From contig NC_016458.1 in NCBI RefSeq assembly GCF_000226115.1, forward strand, positions 6,172,001 to 6,236,000: a stretch of 64,000 bases of DNA, read 5' to 3'. The notes beneath the pieces were generated by a model that was not told the DNA's origin, did no database searches, and saw only the letters and a list, made by a program, of their open reading frames with translations. Made by a program: the position numbers and the translations under genes. Below are positions 34,307 through 44,000 of the stretch, piece after piece (position 1 is the first letter of the stretch; each line of letters begins with the position of its first letter). This stretch comes from Thermothielavioides terrestris NRRL 8126 (Eukaryota; Ascomycota; Sordariomycetes; Sordariales; Chaetomiaceae).

Positions 34307-35220
34307 ATGCCGTCCTCTGCTCGCCTCGCCGCTCTCGAGAAGGCCCGCGCCGCCAAGGCGGCCAAGAACAAGCCTCCCCCGCTCCCGGCCACCCCCACCA
34401 AGGCTGGCGCTGGCGCCAGCAAGAAGTGAGCACACCACAATCTGCCCGACTGGCGCGGCGCGTACATCCGCGTCTCTGACACTTGCAGCAGGACCCCCGC
34501 CACGCCGAAGACCCCCTCCAAGCGTGCGGCGCCCCCCTCCTCCTCCTCCTCCTCTTCGGAGGATGAGGAGGAGGAGGGCGCCCTGAGAGAGCAGCCCTGC
34601 CTGGGTTGCCTGAAGTCCGCCATGCGCGGCAAGAGCTCTGGGGAGTGCCGGGAGGCCCCCGGCAAAGCGGCCCGGTGCGCGCGCTGTGCGCGCGGCAAGA
34701 AGTGTCGCTCCATGTAAGTCTGTCAGCACAGTTGCAAGGCGCACGGTACTGATGAATCAGCCCCGCGAGTGTGCTCCCCGCCGCCAAGCACTTCCTGGCC
34801 CTGATGCAGGGGCGCCAGGAGCCCAAGGCCAATCTCGTGAGTACAAATGAAAAGACAAAGGAAAAGAGCTAGTCTGACTGTGTGTGGTAGGACCAGAAGA
34901 CGCTGCGCGCCACCCTGCGCGCCCTCCTCGCCATGGAGTGCGAGGACGCCGACGCCGAGGATGACGACGACGATGACGACGAGCGCGCGCCCGCGCCCGC
35001 CAAGGGCAAGGGCAAGGGCAAGGCAAAGGCGGCCGCGCCCACCAAGAAGTCCAAGAAGGCCAAGAAGGCCAAGAAGGAGGAGAGCGAGGAGGAGGACGAG
35101 GATGAGGACGAGAGCGAGGAGGAGGCTGCTCCGGGCTTTGACCCGGAGGCGCTGGCGCGTGGTGTGGCGGCGGCGGTGCTGGCCGCCATGACTCCCAAGA
35201 AGAAGAAGGGTGGCAAGTAG
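34307..35220 (+). CDS. Copia passenger gene: six-cysteine acidic/lysine-rich protein
   Basis: Four exons: 34307-34425, 34489-34713, 34761-34836 and 34891-35220, 249 residues. Introns are 63, 47 and 54 bases with GT...AG ends and ctgac-type branch points; the first acceptor is a tandem cagcag. N-terminus MPSSARLAALEKARAAKAAK is basic, then a Ser/Glu stretch. The module PCLGCLKSAMRGKSSGEC plus RCARCARGKKC spans residues 76-112 with spacing C-x2-C-x12-C-x9-C-x2-C-x5-C, likely zinc-binding. The second intron falls just after it. Exon 4 alternates Asp/Glu runs with lysine-rich KKSKKAKKAKK, so nuclear or nucleic-acid-associated location is plausible. It lies inside the LTR element, opposite and convergent with gag-pol, with stops 87 bases apart. 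I do not recognise the family or function; similar Cys modules occur in uncharacterised fungal proteins. Confidence 0.78.
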
Positions 35221-35307
35221 TTCCGCGTTGTTGTTTGTTGTTTCGCGGGTGCGGGCACCCCCCAGTCTGTTTTGCGCCGGCGTGCGCTCCTGTGTTTAGT
35301 TTGTTTT

Positions 35308-38300
35308 TTACTCAAGCCTTGCGTTCCTGTCCCCCTGATCGTCTCCCTGCACCATATGACGCACATCCTGCAGGTTGAGGAGCTCCCTGAAGTGCTCGAA
35401 CTTCTGGCGAGTCAACACCTTCGTAAGCCCATCTGCAGGCATCTCAGCAGTTGGCAAGTACGCGACCTCGAAAGATCCCTTCGCGTGTTCCTGACGCAGC
35501 CACATGTTGTGGATGTCAACATGACGCAGGCGAGTGCTGATGCGTTCGTTCTCTCCCACCACGAGCCGGATGGTCTGCGTGTTGTCACAGAACACAGTCC
35601 AAGGCACACCCAGCTCAAGTTGCAGGTCGCTGAGGAAACGCTTGAACGCCATTGTCTCCCGCGCTGCGGTGGACAGAGCGAGGAGCTCCGCCTCCGTAGA
35701 CGAGGTGGTGACTGTATCTTGGCGCGCAGCCTTCCAATGAACGAGCCCACCGAACAGAGAGATGAGATAGCCTTGTGACGACCTGCGCGTATCAGGATCA
35801 TCCGCATGCGACGCGTCCCCTGCGATGAGCAAGATTTGCGTGGGAGCAGCATCCTGCGGCACACCCCCGAACTGAATAGCGAGGAAGCGCGTGCCAAACA
35901 GGTAGGAGATTGCATGCTTTGCAGCATCAATGTGTGTCCCCGAGGGGTTCGTCAGGAAGTGCGAGAGCAACGATGCCGGGAACGCGACCTCCGCGCGCAG
36001 TACGACCGCGGCGTAGAGTAGCGATCCAACAAGCTCCTGGAACAGCCTGATCTGCGCTCGAGTGGCAGTGCCAGTGAACTTGCGGAGTTCCATTACAGGG
36101 AGAGGGATGCTTGGAAAGGTGATTTGATCCGCGAGACCGAAGCGCTTCGCAATCTTCTCGATGTACTGGTCAAGGCAGAGCCAGATCTTGCGTTGCGCGC
36201 GGTCGCGGATCACCCTGATGCCCAGGAACCAAGCCACGTCCCCCTTTTCGTGCACTTCGTACTTCGCTTTCAGAGCGTCGATGATCCTCTGAGCTGTCTC
36301 CGCGTGGTCTCTGTGGTAGAAGACTAGGTAGTCGTCCACGTAGAACAGCACGAGCACGCGCCGTTGGCGATCGAAGAACAAGCATGGCTCCTCAGGCGAA
36401 GCTGTGAGGCCGAGCTTCCGAAGTGTGCCGGAGAACTCTCGGTACCAGAGCAACGGAGACTCTCGCAAGCCGTACAGAGCTCTCTGCAGTTCCACAAGAA
36501 ATCCAGGCTCTTCGAACCCCTCAGGCATCTCGCAAACAACACCCTCAGGCAGGTCCGCATTCAAGAACGCCTGCGCTACGTCGAACTGCTTGACCTCAAG
36601 ATCAAACTGCGCGGCGATAGCCATCATTGTGCGGAACGAGCGCGCTGCGAGTGTGGCTGCATAAGTGCTTTGCAGAGTAGTGAGCTCCTGAAGGTCGCCT
36701 CGAACGCAGATGCGAGACTTGCACTTCTCGAGGTTGCCATTCTGATCGAACTTGTAGACGAAAACCCACTTCAGAGGGAGTGGTCTTCCTTTGAAGGTCT
36801 CGCGCCGAATCTTGCGCCATGTCTTCCTGTTGACGAGATTGCGAATCTCTTCCTCAGCCGCTTTGATGAACTCGGGCCCTTGAGGGTGGTTGGCGAGATC
36901 CCTCCAGCGCTTAGGAAGCTTGGCGAGGTCGTCAAAATGCACCCGGGGCCTGCTTGGCGTTGCCCCAGGACGCGCGTCACGATGTTGGCGGACTGCCGCC
37001 GCGAAAACCGCATGCAATGTGCGGTGCTGGATGCTGTCGCCCTCCTGCAGAGCGATTACAGGGTCATCCAAAAATGTGTGGCTGAACGAATGCCACGCGT
37101 GCTGATCTGGTACGTCGATGCTCTCCTCATGGTACATGGGGGCTGCGAAGCACACCAGACCGCCGCTTCCGCCTGCACCGCCGCCGGGAGACTGTCTACG
37201 GATCCGTCTTGAGTAACGAGTTGGTGGTCCGTATACCTTGCGCACGTACTTGCGCTTCTCCCTCGCTGGCGTGGCTGCGGGTGTTCCAGAATCAGGCTGA
37301 GAACCATGGTTTGAGGCGTCTTCCCAGTCGTCTGGAGCCTCTGGCTGATCGCCAGGGCGGTCGACCTCCTCTTCACTGCTAGGAGTATCGACTGCGGCAG
37401 CACTTGCCGTCGTGCTGCCCTGGCTGGCACTCCTAGTTGTGCCGCCAGCGACGCTGCTACTGGCGTCTCCGATAACTGCATCAGGGGCCTCCGATGATGC
37501 AGTTCCCACCGGTCTGCTGTCACTGCTAGCACCGTGATCAGCAGGGGGGCCGCTCCCTCCAAAACCGTCCGGGCGTTCCTGGCGCGGCTCCGGTGTTGGT
37601 TCTGGAGTGTAAAGACCACCAGTGGGCTCCTCACCCGAACTCTGGCCGCGATGCTCGAGTACTTCCGCACCCCCCAGACAGGATGGAGAGTGGGGAGGAG
37701 CCTGCCCTTCCGGTTCCCGTTCAGTCACACCCCCCAGATGTCCTGGAGAGCCGGGAACCGTCACTGGGTCTTCATGGGCATCTGTAACTCCGAACGGCAC
37801 TGCCTCGGCGTCCCGAGGCTCTATGGGGAGTTCGATGAGCTCAACAACCTTTCTGGCGACTGCCACCGATTGAGCATCAAGCTGCTCCTCTCCCTCCCGG
37901 TAGAACGTGCGTTCGTCAAAGGTCACGTTGCGCGTTGTGATGACCTTCCTGAGTTTCGGTACCCAGATGCGGTAAATGTTGGACGCCCTGTATCCAACAA
38001 GATACCCGATGTGCGCTCTGGGCTTGACCTTCCCAGCACGCCTCTCAATCCCCTTTTCGCGTTCCTTCGTCAGCGGGTACGCTCGGCAGCCGTACGCATA
38101 AACGCCGCCCCAGTTAGGGCGCAGGTCGGCAGTCAGGGAATGCACGAGACCGGGCTGATACCAGCGAAACCAGTGTCTGAACCAAGAGTCGAGCACCTCG
38201 TTCGGTGAGCGGTAGTTGCGAGCGCGACTTGGGCTTATGCCGTGCAAGTACGCAGCTGCAACCGTCGACTCTGGCCACAGGTTCTGAGGAAGTCCGGCGC

Positions 38301-40677
38301 CCGTGAGCATTGCAAGGCTCTTTGTGATAAGTTCTTTGCCTGCGCGTTCTGAACCGCCGTTGGGCTCCTTGGTATCCGAAGGCGTAACCTCCAAGTCGAT
38401 GCCCTGCTCCTGCGCCCAGAGCTCGTACGCTGTGTATCCCTTGATGCCAATGACACTGGTGTCGCCATCCTGCCTGATCTTGCAGATGGGCAGCCCGAAT
38501 TGGCGTTTCACCCAGCGTTCGAAGCGGACGAGCTCATCGTACACACTGTCGTGCGTCTTGCGTATGAGTGGAGTCGCGAAAAGCTTCCCACTGTACTCGT
38601 CCTTGATGACCAGCAGCCAGTTCGAGCCGTCAAGTGCCCTCGGAAAGTCGAACAGGTCCCAAGAGACCCTCCAAAATGGGCGTGGTGACGGCTTCGATGG
38701 TGGGCGGCGCGAAATAACCTGTTCCGCGTATGCCTGCGCGCATACCTCGCATTCCAGTCTGCGAGGCCCGCGAATCCGCACACCTCTGGCGTTCAAGACG
38801 AGATGTTCCAGCGCCTCTGAACTCAGATGACCAGATCTGATGTGCCAGAGAGCAGCTGGGTCTTCTCTCTCTGGGAGCGGGTCCTTGGAGGGCCTGCTCC
38901 TCCCAAAGTTCTTCACAACTGCAGCGCTCAAAGTCACAAGTCCGGCAAAGCTTCTGGGGAGCACCCGAAGGGCATCAGAGTAGGAGGAAAGAGCATTGTA
39001 TTGCAAGAAGGTCAGGTTGAACTTCTCGACCAGCTGCCTGAGTACAATACTCTTCTCCAAAGTTCCCCAACGCAGCGTGCAATCCAGACCGCAGTACCAA
39101 GCGCCCTGCGCTCGAAGGCGTCTCTCAGAGACAATGTTGACGTGAAAGCCCTCGACGACAGCAACGTTGTCTATGACAAGGTCCTCAGTGTTCGGGCCGC
39201 GCGCGCCGTTCAAAACGTTCTTGATGATCCATTTGCCGCGGCCAGAGATTGGGAAGGATGTGGTGCCTGCCTCAACAGTCTCACCGCTCGTCTTGACGAA
39301 CGTGCCAGGGACAAGGAGAGCCCTGTCATTGACGAGATTGACCGCTCCACAGTTGTCAAACAGAATGCACTTGCTGAGCGGGTGTGGGCCAAACTCGAGA
39401 GATGCGAACACGCCACGCGCTCCTTCGAGCTCGCTTGCGATCGCTGGGTCGATGACAGCGTGCACCTGGAGCGCTCCCGGAAATGAAGGACCCGCGCCAC
39501 TATTGGAACTAGTGGTCTTGGCGTTTGACGATGCGTTCTGGATCTTCCAACCGAGCTTCTGGAGCTCCACTCGAAGGTCGTTCCAGCGCTCCTTGGCGAA
39601 TCGTTGGCGCACTGCATTCACCGCGTCGTTTGGGAGCGTCACGCCGTTCAGGGATTCCCCTGTCAGAGCGTACCGAAGTTGCCGACATTCCGAGGGAAAC
39701 CACCAGTGGCGAAAAGTCTTCGGCTTGCACGGGCAGTCGCGGTTCTTCTTGCGCTTCTGACTGCCCTTCTGACCGTTCTGCGCTCCTGGAAGCACGGGGT
39801 AGGCTCCAGGCTTCGGGTGGACCACCGCTTCAGCCTGGAGGATCGCCTCGAGTGAGAGAGCCAAGTCGAGAAGGGTTGGTCCTTTGCCGCCGAGCTTCTC
39901 AGTCACACTGATATCCTTCAGCATGCGAGTCGCCCACTCTGGATCCAAGCGTCTCTGCACAGTCTTGAGGAATGTGGTGACGGCTGTTGCGTCGGTGACT
40001 GCGGCGATGTTGGCCGCCCTTGCGCGGTGGAGGACCGACATGTACTCGAGAATCCAGGTCCTGGGTTCGACGCCGCTCTGGCTGCCTCTGGCAAGGACAG
40101 TTGCGTACTCCTCGGCAAGCGCAGTGAAAGTAGCGCTGTTGGAGGGTGCGATAATCTTGCGCAGCGTCTGTATAAACCCGCGTGTGCCGGTGACGTTCTC
40201 GGCCTCCATGATGTCGTGTGCGGTGTGTGCGTAGCGGTCGCTGACAGACACGTTGATCATCTCGCGGAGCTTGTTGACGGCACGGAACGCCGCAGTGTCG
40301 ATGGCGGACTTCGAGAACGCCTCGCACAGCTTGAGGAATTCACGGCGGATCTCCTCCTCAGTAGGATTGGTTGACTGAGGTTCCTCGCCACGGGTGGTGG
40401 GATCGGCTGCCTTCCAGGCTTGCAGTGCAGTGTGCCACGCCTGAAGATGGCGGTCCTGGACCGCCTGACGTGCCGCACCCTGGGTGGGCTGCACAGGAAG
40501 GCCGAGCATCTCAGCCTCGGTGGCGAGCTCGGTGTCTGGGTCGATGATGTGCCAGACACGCAGGTTGTTGGCCTCTTGGCGAACAGCAGAGATCCATCTT
40601 GGCCAGTCCTTGGGGCTGTCGAGGGTTGGAAGCGCTGCAACAGCAACGGTGACGGTTTTCTCAGTTTCGAGTGTCAT
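35308..40677 (-). CDS. Copia Gag-Pol polyprotein
   Basis: One frame of 1789 residues without frameshift or internal stop. Gag is residues 1-300, followed by a basic patch and a variant zinc knuckle, C315-x-C317-x6-H324-x6-C331 (CPCKPKTFRHWWFPSEC). Protease: KCILFDNCGAVNLVND near 437-450, with DNCGA where copia proteases usually have DSGA. Integrase: HHCC zinc site H612, H617, C643, C646, then catalytic residues in WDLFDF (D674), RQDGD (D737) and GGSERAG (E777). Reverse transcriptase about 1285-1530 with QFDVAQAFLN and YVDD at 1446-1449. RNase H: AGDASHADD, SSTEAELLAL, FCDNTQ and a closing RHVDIHNMWLR. A proline/serine/acidic linker (about 950-1170) joins integrase and RT. All enzymatic motifs look intact. 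Gag and Pol share one frame, so their ratio must be set by processing or splicing. Confidence 0.96.
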   Translation of the reverse strand: MTLETEKTVTVAVAALPTLDSPKDWPRWISAVRQEANNLRVWHIIDPDTELATEAEMLGLPVQPTQGAARQAVQDRHLQAWHTALQAWKAADPTTRGEEPQSTNPTEEEIRREFLKLCEAFSKSAIDTAAFRAVNKLREMINVSVSDRYAHTAHDIMEAENVTGTRGFIQTLRKIIAPSNSATFTALAEEYATVLARGSQSGVEPRTWILEYMSVLHRARAANIAAVTDATAVTTFLKTVQRRLDPEWATRMLKDISVTEKLGGKGPTLLDLALSLEAILQAEAVVHPKPGAYPVLPGAQNGQKGSQKRKKNRDCPCKPKTFRHWWFPSECRQLRYALTGESLNGVTLPNDAVNAVRQRFAKERWNDLRVELQKLGWKIQNASSNAKTTSSNSGAGPSFPGALQVHAVIDPAIASELEGARGVFASLEFGPHPLSKCILFDNCGAVNLVNDRALLVPGTFVKTSGETVEAGTTSFPISGRGKWIIKNVLNGARGPNTEDLVIDNVAVVEGFHVNIVSERRLRAQGAWYCGLDCTLRWGTLEKSIVLRQLVEKFNLTFLQYNALSSYSDALRVLPRSFAGLVTLSAAVVKNFGRSRPSKDPLPEREDPAALWHIRSGHLSSEALEHLVLNARGVRIRGPRRLECEVCAQAYAEQVISRRPPSKPSPRPFWRVSWDLFDFPRALDGSNWLLVIKDEYSGKLFATPLIRKTHDSVYDELVRFERWVKRQFGLPICKIRQDGDTSVIGIKGYTAYELWAQEQGIDLEVTPSDTKEPNGGSERAGKELITKSLAMLTGAGLPQNLWPESTVAAAYLHGISPSRARNYRSPNEVLDSWFRHWFRWYQPGLVHSLTADLRPNWGGVYAYGCRAYPLTKEREKGIERRAGKVKPRAHIGYLVGYRASNIYRIWVPKLRKVITTRNVTFDERTFYREGEEQLDAQSVAVARKVVELIELPIEPRDAEAVPFGVTDAHEDPVTVPGSPGHLGGVTEREPEGQAPPHSPSCLGGAEVLEHRGQSSGEEPTGGLYTPEPTPEPRQERPDGFGGSGPPADHGASSDSRPVGTASSEAPDAVIGDASSSVAGGTTRSASQGSTTASAAAVDTPSSEEEVDRPGDQPEAPDDWEDASNHGSQPDSGTPAATPAREKRKYVRKVYGPPTRYSRRIRRQSPGGGAGGSGGLVCFAAPMYHEESIDVPDQHAWHSFSHTFLDDPVIALQEGDSIQHRTLHAVFAAAVRQHRDARPGATPSRPRVHFDDLAKLPKRWRDLANHPQGPEFIKAAEEEIRNLVNRKTWRKIRRETFKGRPLPLKWVFVYKFDQNGNLEKCKSRICVRGDLQELTTLQSTYAATLAARSFRTMMAIAAQFDLEVKQFDVAQAFLNADLPEGVVCEMPEGFEEPGFLVELQRALYGLRESPLLWYREFSGTLRKLGLTASPEEPCLFFDRQRRVLVLFYVDDYLVFYHRDHAETAQRIIDALKAKYEVHEKGDVAWFLGIRVIRDRAQRKIWLCLDQYIEKIAKRFGLADQITFPSIPLPVMELRKFTGTATRAQIRLFQELVGSLLYAAVVLRAEVAFPASLLSHFLTNPSGTHIDAAKHAISYLFGTRFLAIQFGGVPQDAAPTQILLIAGDASHADDPDTRRSSQGYLISLFGGLVHWKAARQDTVTTSSTEAELLALSTAARETMAFKRFLSDLQLELGVPWTVFCDNTQTIRLVVGENERISTRLRHVDIHNMWLRQEHAKGSFEVAYLPTAEMPADGLTKVLTRQKFEHFRELLNLQDVRHMVQGDDQGDRNARLE

Positions 40678-40839
40678 CTTGAAGCAAACTGAGGTGTGCT
40701 GCGTTGTTCAGACTGAACGATGGGGGTGATGTGAACTTGTGGGAGTTGTTGACGATCGAGAAAACTGGAAGTGGTTGTTGGAGAAAAGAAGAAGGATGGC
40801 CCCAACTGGGCTACACCGCTGTTATGAGTGTTGTGCGCG

Positions 40840-40854
40840 AACCGGGCTCATAAC
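40840..40854 (-). other. Primer binding site, half-tRNA initiator-Met type
   Basis: Directly inside the 5' LTR the minus strand reads GTTATGAGCCCGGTTC. GTTATGAGCCC is complementary to GGGCTCATAAC, the anticodon arm of fungal initiator tRNA-Met. Priming from an internal, cleaved half of this tRNA is known for Drosophila copia and relatives. Confidence 0.8.
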
Positions 40855-41036
40855 TGAGAATAGCAGCGAAGTGGGGCCATGCAGGATGCAGAGGCATGTG
40901 TATTGAGAGAGGTGCTCCTCTCAAGCTGGGTGGGAGGAGCGCCGAGGTCTATATACATGTGTGGGCAGAGCTGACATGTGCCCCCTGAGCGCAGGGAGCC
41001 TGGCAGATAGAGTCACGTGTGCACTAGCACGCGACA
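40855..41036 (-). repeat. Copia LTR, 5' copy
   Basis: 182 bases with TG...CA ends, 181/182 identical to the 3' copy. It drives the element's RNA leftwards through gag-pol. Confidence 0.96.
40949..40955 (-). promoter_or_regulatory. TATA box in the 5' LTR
   Basis: TATATAG on the minus strand in the middle of the LTR. It is the only TATA-like site in the LTR and is positioned to start the retroelement RNA about 30 bases further on. Confidence 0.6.
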
Positions 41037-41041
41037 AAAGT
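41037..41041. other. Copia target-site duplication, right copy (AAAGT)
   Basis: Identical to 33473-33477. Reading the flanks with only one copy of these five bases restores the Helitron helicase frame (ILGRDF followed by ILPIVYNGDR). Confidence 0.93.
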
Positions 41042-44000
41042 CCCTTCCCAATATAACTAGAACCCCTTTAAACAAGCTATCGTAGTCGTAAATATCTTGT
41101 AATATACGGTCAATAGCCTTAAAGTAGTAGCGATACTATATTGGAACCTCGTCCTAGATAATAAGCTTGGTGTATTGTAAAAGAGCTACGAGCTGAGTGT
41201 TCTTCTAGACTACGTAAGTGCTAGCGTCTATAATGTCGATCAGAATCTTAAAACGGCTATAAGAAGTGTGGCTACCGTCGAGAAGGAGAGCTATAAGGCT
41301 AGAAGAAGCAACGTAAAGGATAATATGCCCTTGAGAACGGAAAAAAGAAGAAAGACAACGATATAAAAAGGTTTTACTAGTCCTACTAGCGCCTTAGATG
41401 AAAAAATAAGCCGTTTTAGGGTATAAGTCGACTATAGCTATAATCTCTGTAAAGAGTATAGCTTAGCTAGCGTTTAACCGAGATCAAATGCTTATAAATA
41501 TAGCCTCCTACTCTTGATGGTCGTAACTAAGCTCCGTTTATAAAAGGGGGTTCTACTCTACCTCCTCCTAGCGGTGATGGACAGCTAGTAAACCAAAGTC
41601 GGTTAAACACTTATCGCTATCAACTAGTAGCTAATTCAATAAAAAGAGCCCAAAGTCGAAATATAGTTCCTCTAAGTCTAGTGGGATATCTGTAAAACGC
41701 TCGAGGCGACGTAGAAGATCGTTGTAAAAAGAATTATAAAACTGTAACTATAGTGCTACCGGATCTACAATGTCGCTAGAAAGGAGGCTAATAGTAAAAA
41801 GCTTCTAAAGGGTATACCCTGTTTACTAGCCTATAGCTTTAGTAAAGTATATAATCTAGCTTTAGTCGGAGTTAAGTAGGCTAGCTACAACGTAAGTAGC
41901 TCGGAATATAGGATATTCGTAGCTATCTATAGTCCGTAAATAGGCAAACGACTAAGCGCCTAGAACTGAATAGAGGAGAAGACGAAGAAAATATTGCTTA
42001 CCTACAGTAGGAGGGATGTAATATATACGCCTAATAGTAGTGCTGTAAATATAGGGCTTCTACTCCTATAACTGCCTGTCCTAGACGAAGTACAAAGGAA
42101 AATCGATATAGAGGATATTATAAGCATCCTTATAGGCTACGTTGTAAGTAAAAAACCCTTCTAGCTCTATAGTTCTACGTTCTAAAGCTTCTGTAAACTC
42201 TTTAGGAGAGCTATCTACCTAGAAAACGATGTATTGCTGATACTTGAGATAGACTAGAAGGCGATAAACAGGAGGGTACTCGCGATAGGTATAGAATTTA
42301 AAGAGCTATATAACCGCCTCCGCTAGACTAATGTACCGACATTGTAAATAGGTGTCAACCTCGTTGAGCTAGTTAGCTATAGAGAGTTGAACTGTTGACT
42401 GATCAGTCTCTTTGTAAATATATTTGTATATATACTTAATAGACTTTATAGATACGTAAATCTCTATATTGATGTAGGCAATGTATTTGCGAAAGAGGTA
42501 AGGGTTATAGGGCACAACCTAACGGTTGTCAAGTTGTACCTTATAGCCGTTGACTTTATAAGTAACTGTTTGCCTAGTGTCTCGACGGCGATAAATGGGA
42601 TACCCATTTTCTAGGATGACAGTCTCCTCTATAAACGCCTTTAGAAAGCGCTTAGAACAGCTCGCAACCCCTATACGTAGGTCCTGAACTATGCAAAGAG
42701 AGGCAGGGTTATTAGAACTATATAGCCTATAAATTATATTGTTTATAATAATAGTCTGTAACTAGCTATTAGGATCCTCTACCTCTATTAGAAACTTAGC
42801 CTAGATAATATAGTCGACGTTAGTAAGTATAAGGAATAGACGTATAGACTTTTGTGAAAGGAAAAGCAAGATATAGCAATATAGGAGCCTACGCTTCTAG
42901 TATTTAATAGTCTAAACAATACCTATAAACTCCTTAAATAAGTTGCTATACTATAGCTTATAAAGAATAGCTTAGTACTTAAGCTCGAAAATATAGCCAA
43001 CAATGTCAGGGCGGTCCGCTATAGTCTAGTTTAGAAGAAGCTTTCGCTAGATCTCTACCTAGTTTAGGTTGGCTATAACTGTAATAAACAGTGTAGGATA
43101 ACCTAGCTTATAGACGATAGCTATTGAATCCTAATAGCACTGAGCAATGAAGTATAGGCCTCTAATATAGCTTGTAAGTAGGACAATTCGCTATCTAAGC
43201 TCATAAGTATCGTTATCACCTAGTCGTAGCTAGTCCTATACTCCTTAATATAGTTCTATATACAATTCCTTCTAGTTATTACGAATCTAATATAGCTTTT
43301 GCTAATCGCTAATAGCCTAGAGGTCTATTAGAAACTATTAAAACAACTAACGAAAAAGGAAAGGCGTTTAGCTATAACCTATATAAGGATATAATAGATA
43401 TTGACACTACTGCCTAAACTCAATACTTAGTTGAGTATAGCCCTACCTTTGGCCATTATAGAGCTATAAGCCCTAGTAGAAGCTAAGATCTCTAAATAGA
43501 AACATCAAAGGATAGGCTAATAGAAGATAGGCAGGGTAATACGGGTAAATATAATGCTAGGCCTATACAAAGCCGTTATCCGAGCGGTGTATAAGAACAA
43601 TATTACGAAAATCAGGCTCTAAATTCTCCTCTAGAATAAGAATAGCCACCTTATCTACTATTGGTAGGTTCTTATAGCGATGGTCGTAACTATAGCTATA
43701 ATCTATAACTAAACGTAACTAAGGTATAATCGTAACTTACGATATAGCTAGGCTCTAAAGAAAGCGCTCTTTCGTAGTCAAGTAGATACGAATAAAGGGG
43801 TTATATCGATAGAGAAAGTCCGTAAAGCGCAATATAAAATTGTAATTAGAGTCTATAAAGAAGAAAGTTCAATATATAACAGTAGCCTATAGATTATAAA
43901 AAAAAAGCTAAGTATACCGAGGAGGCTTACTAAGCACCTTTGTAAAAGGGCTAGCAATGTAATATAGGGCGCTATAGATCTGAAAATCTATAGGCCTAGC

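Larger units (their letters stand above)
33478..41036 (-). mobile_element. Full-length Ty1/copia LTR retrotransposon with an antisense passenger gene
   Basis: 7559 bases, flanked by AAAGT duplications and bounded by 182-base LTRs (TG...CA) that differ at one position. In element orientation (minus): 5' LTR 41036-40855, primer site 40854-40840, gag-pol 40677-35308, then about 1.65 kb holding a gene on the opposite strand, polypurine tract 33669-33660, 3' LTR 33659-33478. Gag-pol is a single uninterrupted frame, with integrase before reverse transcriptase (copia order). GC content is host-gene-like and there is no RIP signature, in sharp contrast with the Helitron around it. By every visible sign it is young and potentially active. 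Confidence 0.96.

Noticed and set aside
40797..40854. A tRNA gene next to the copia LTR
   Set aside because: The GGGCTCATAAC word matches an anticodon arm, but no acceptor, D or T arm can be formed; it is the primer binding site.
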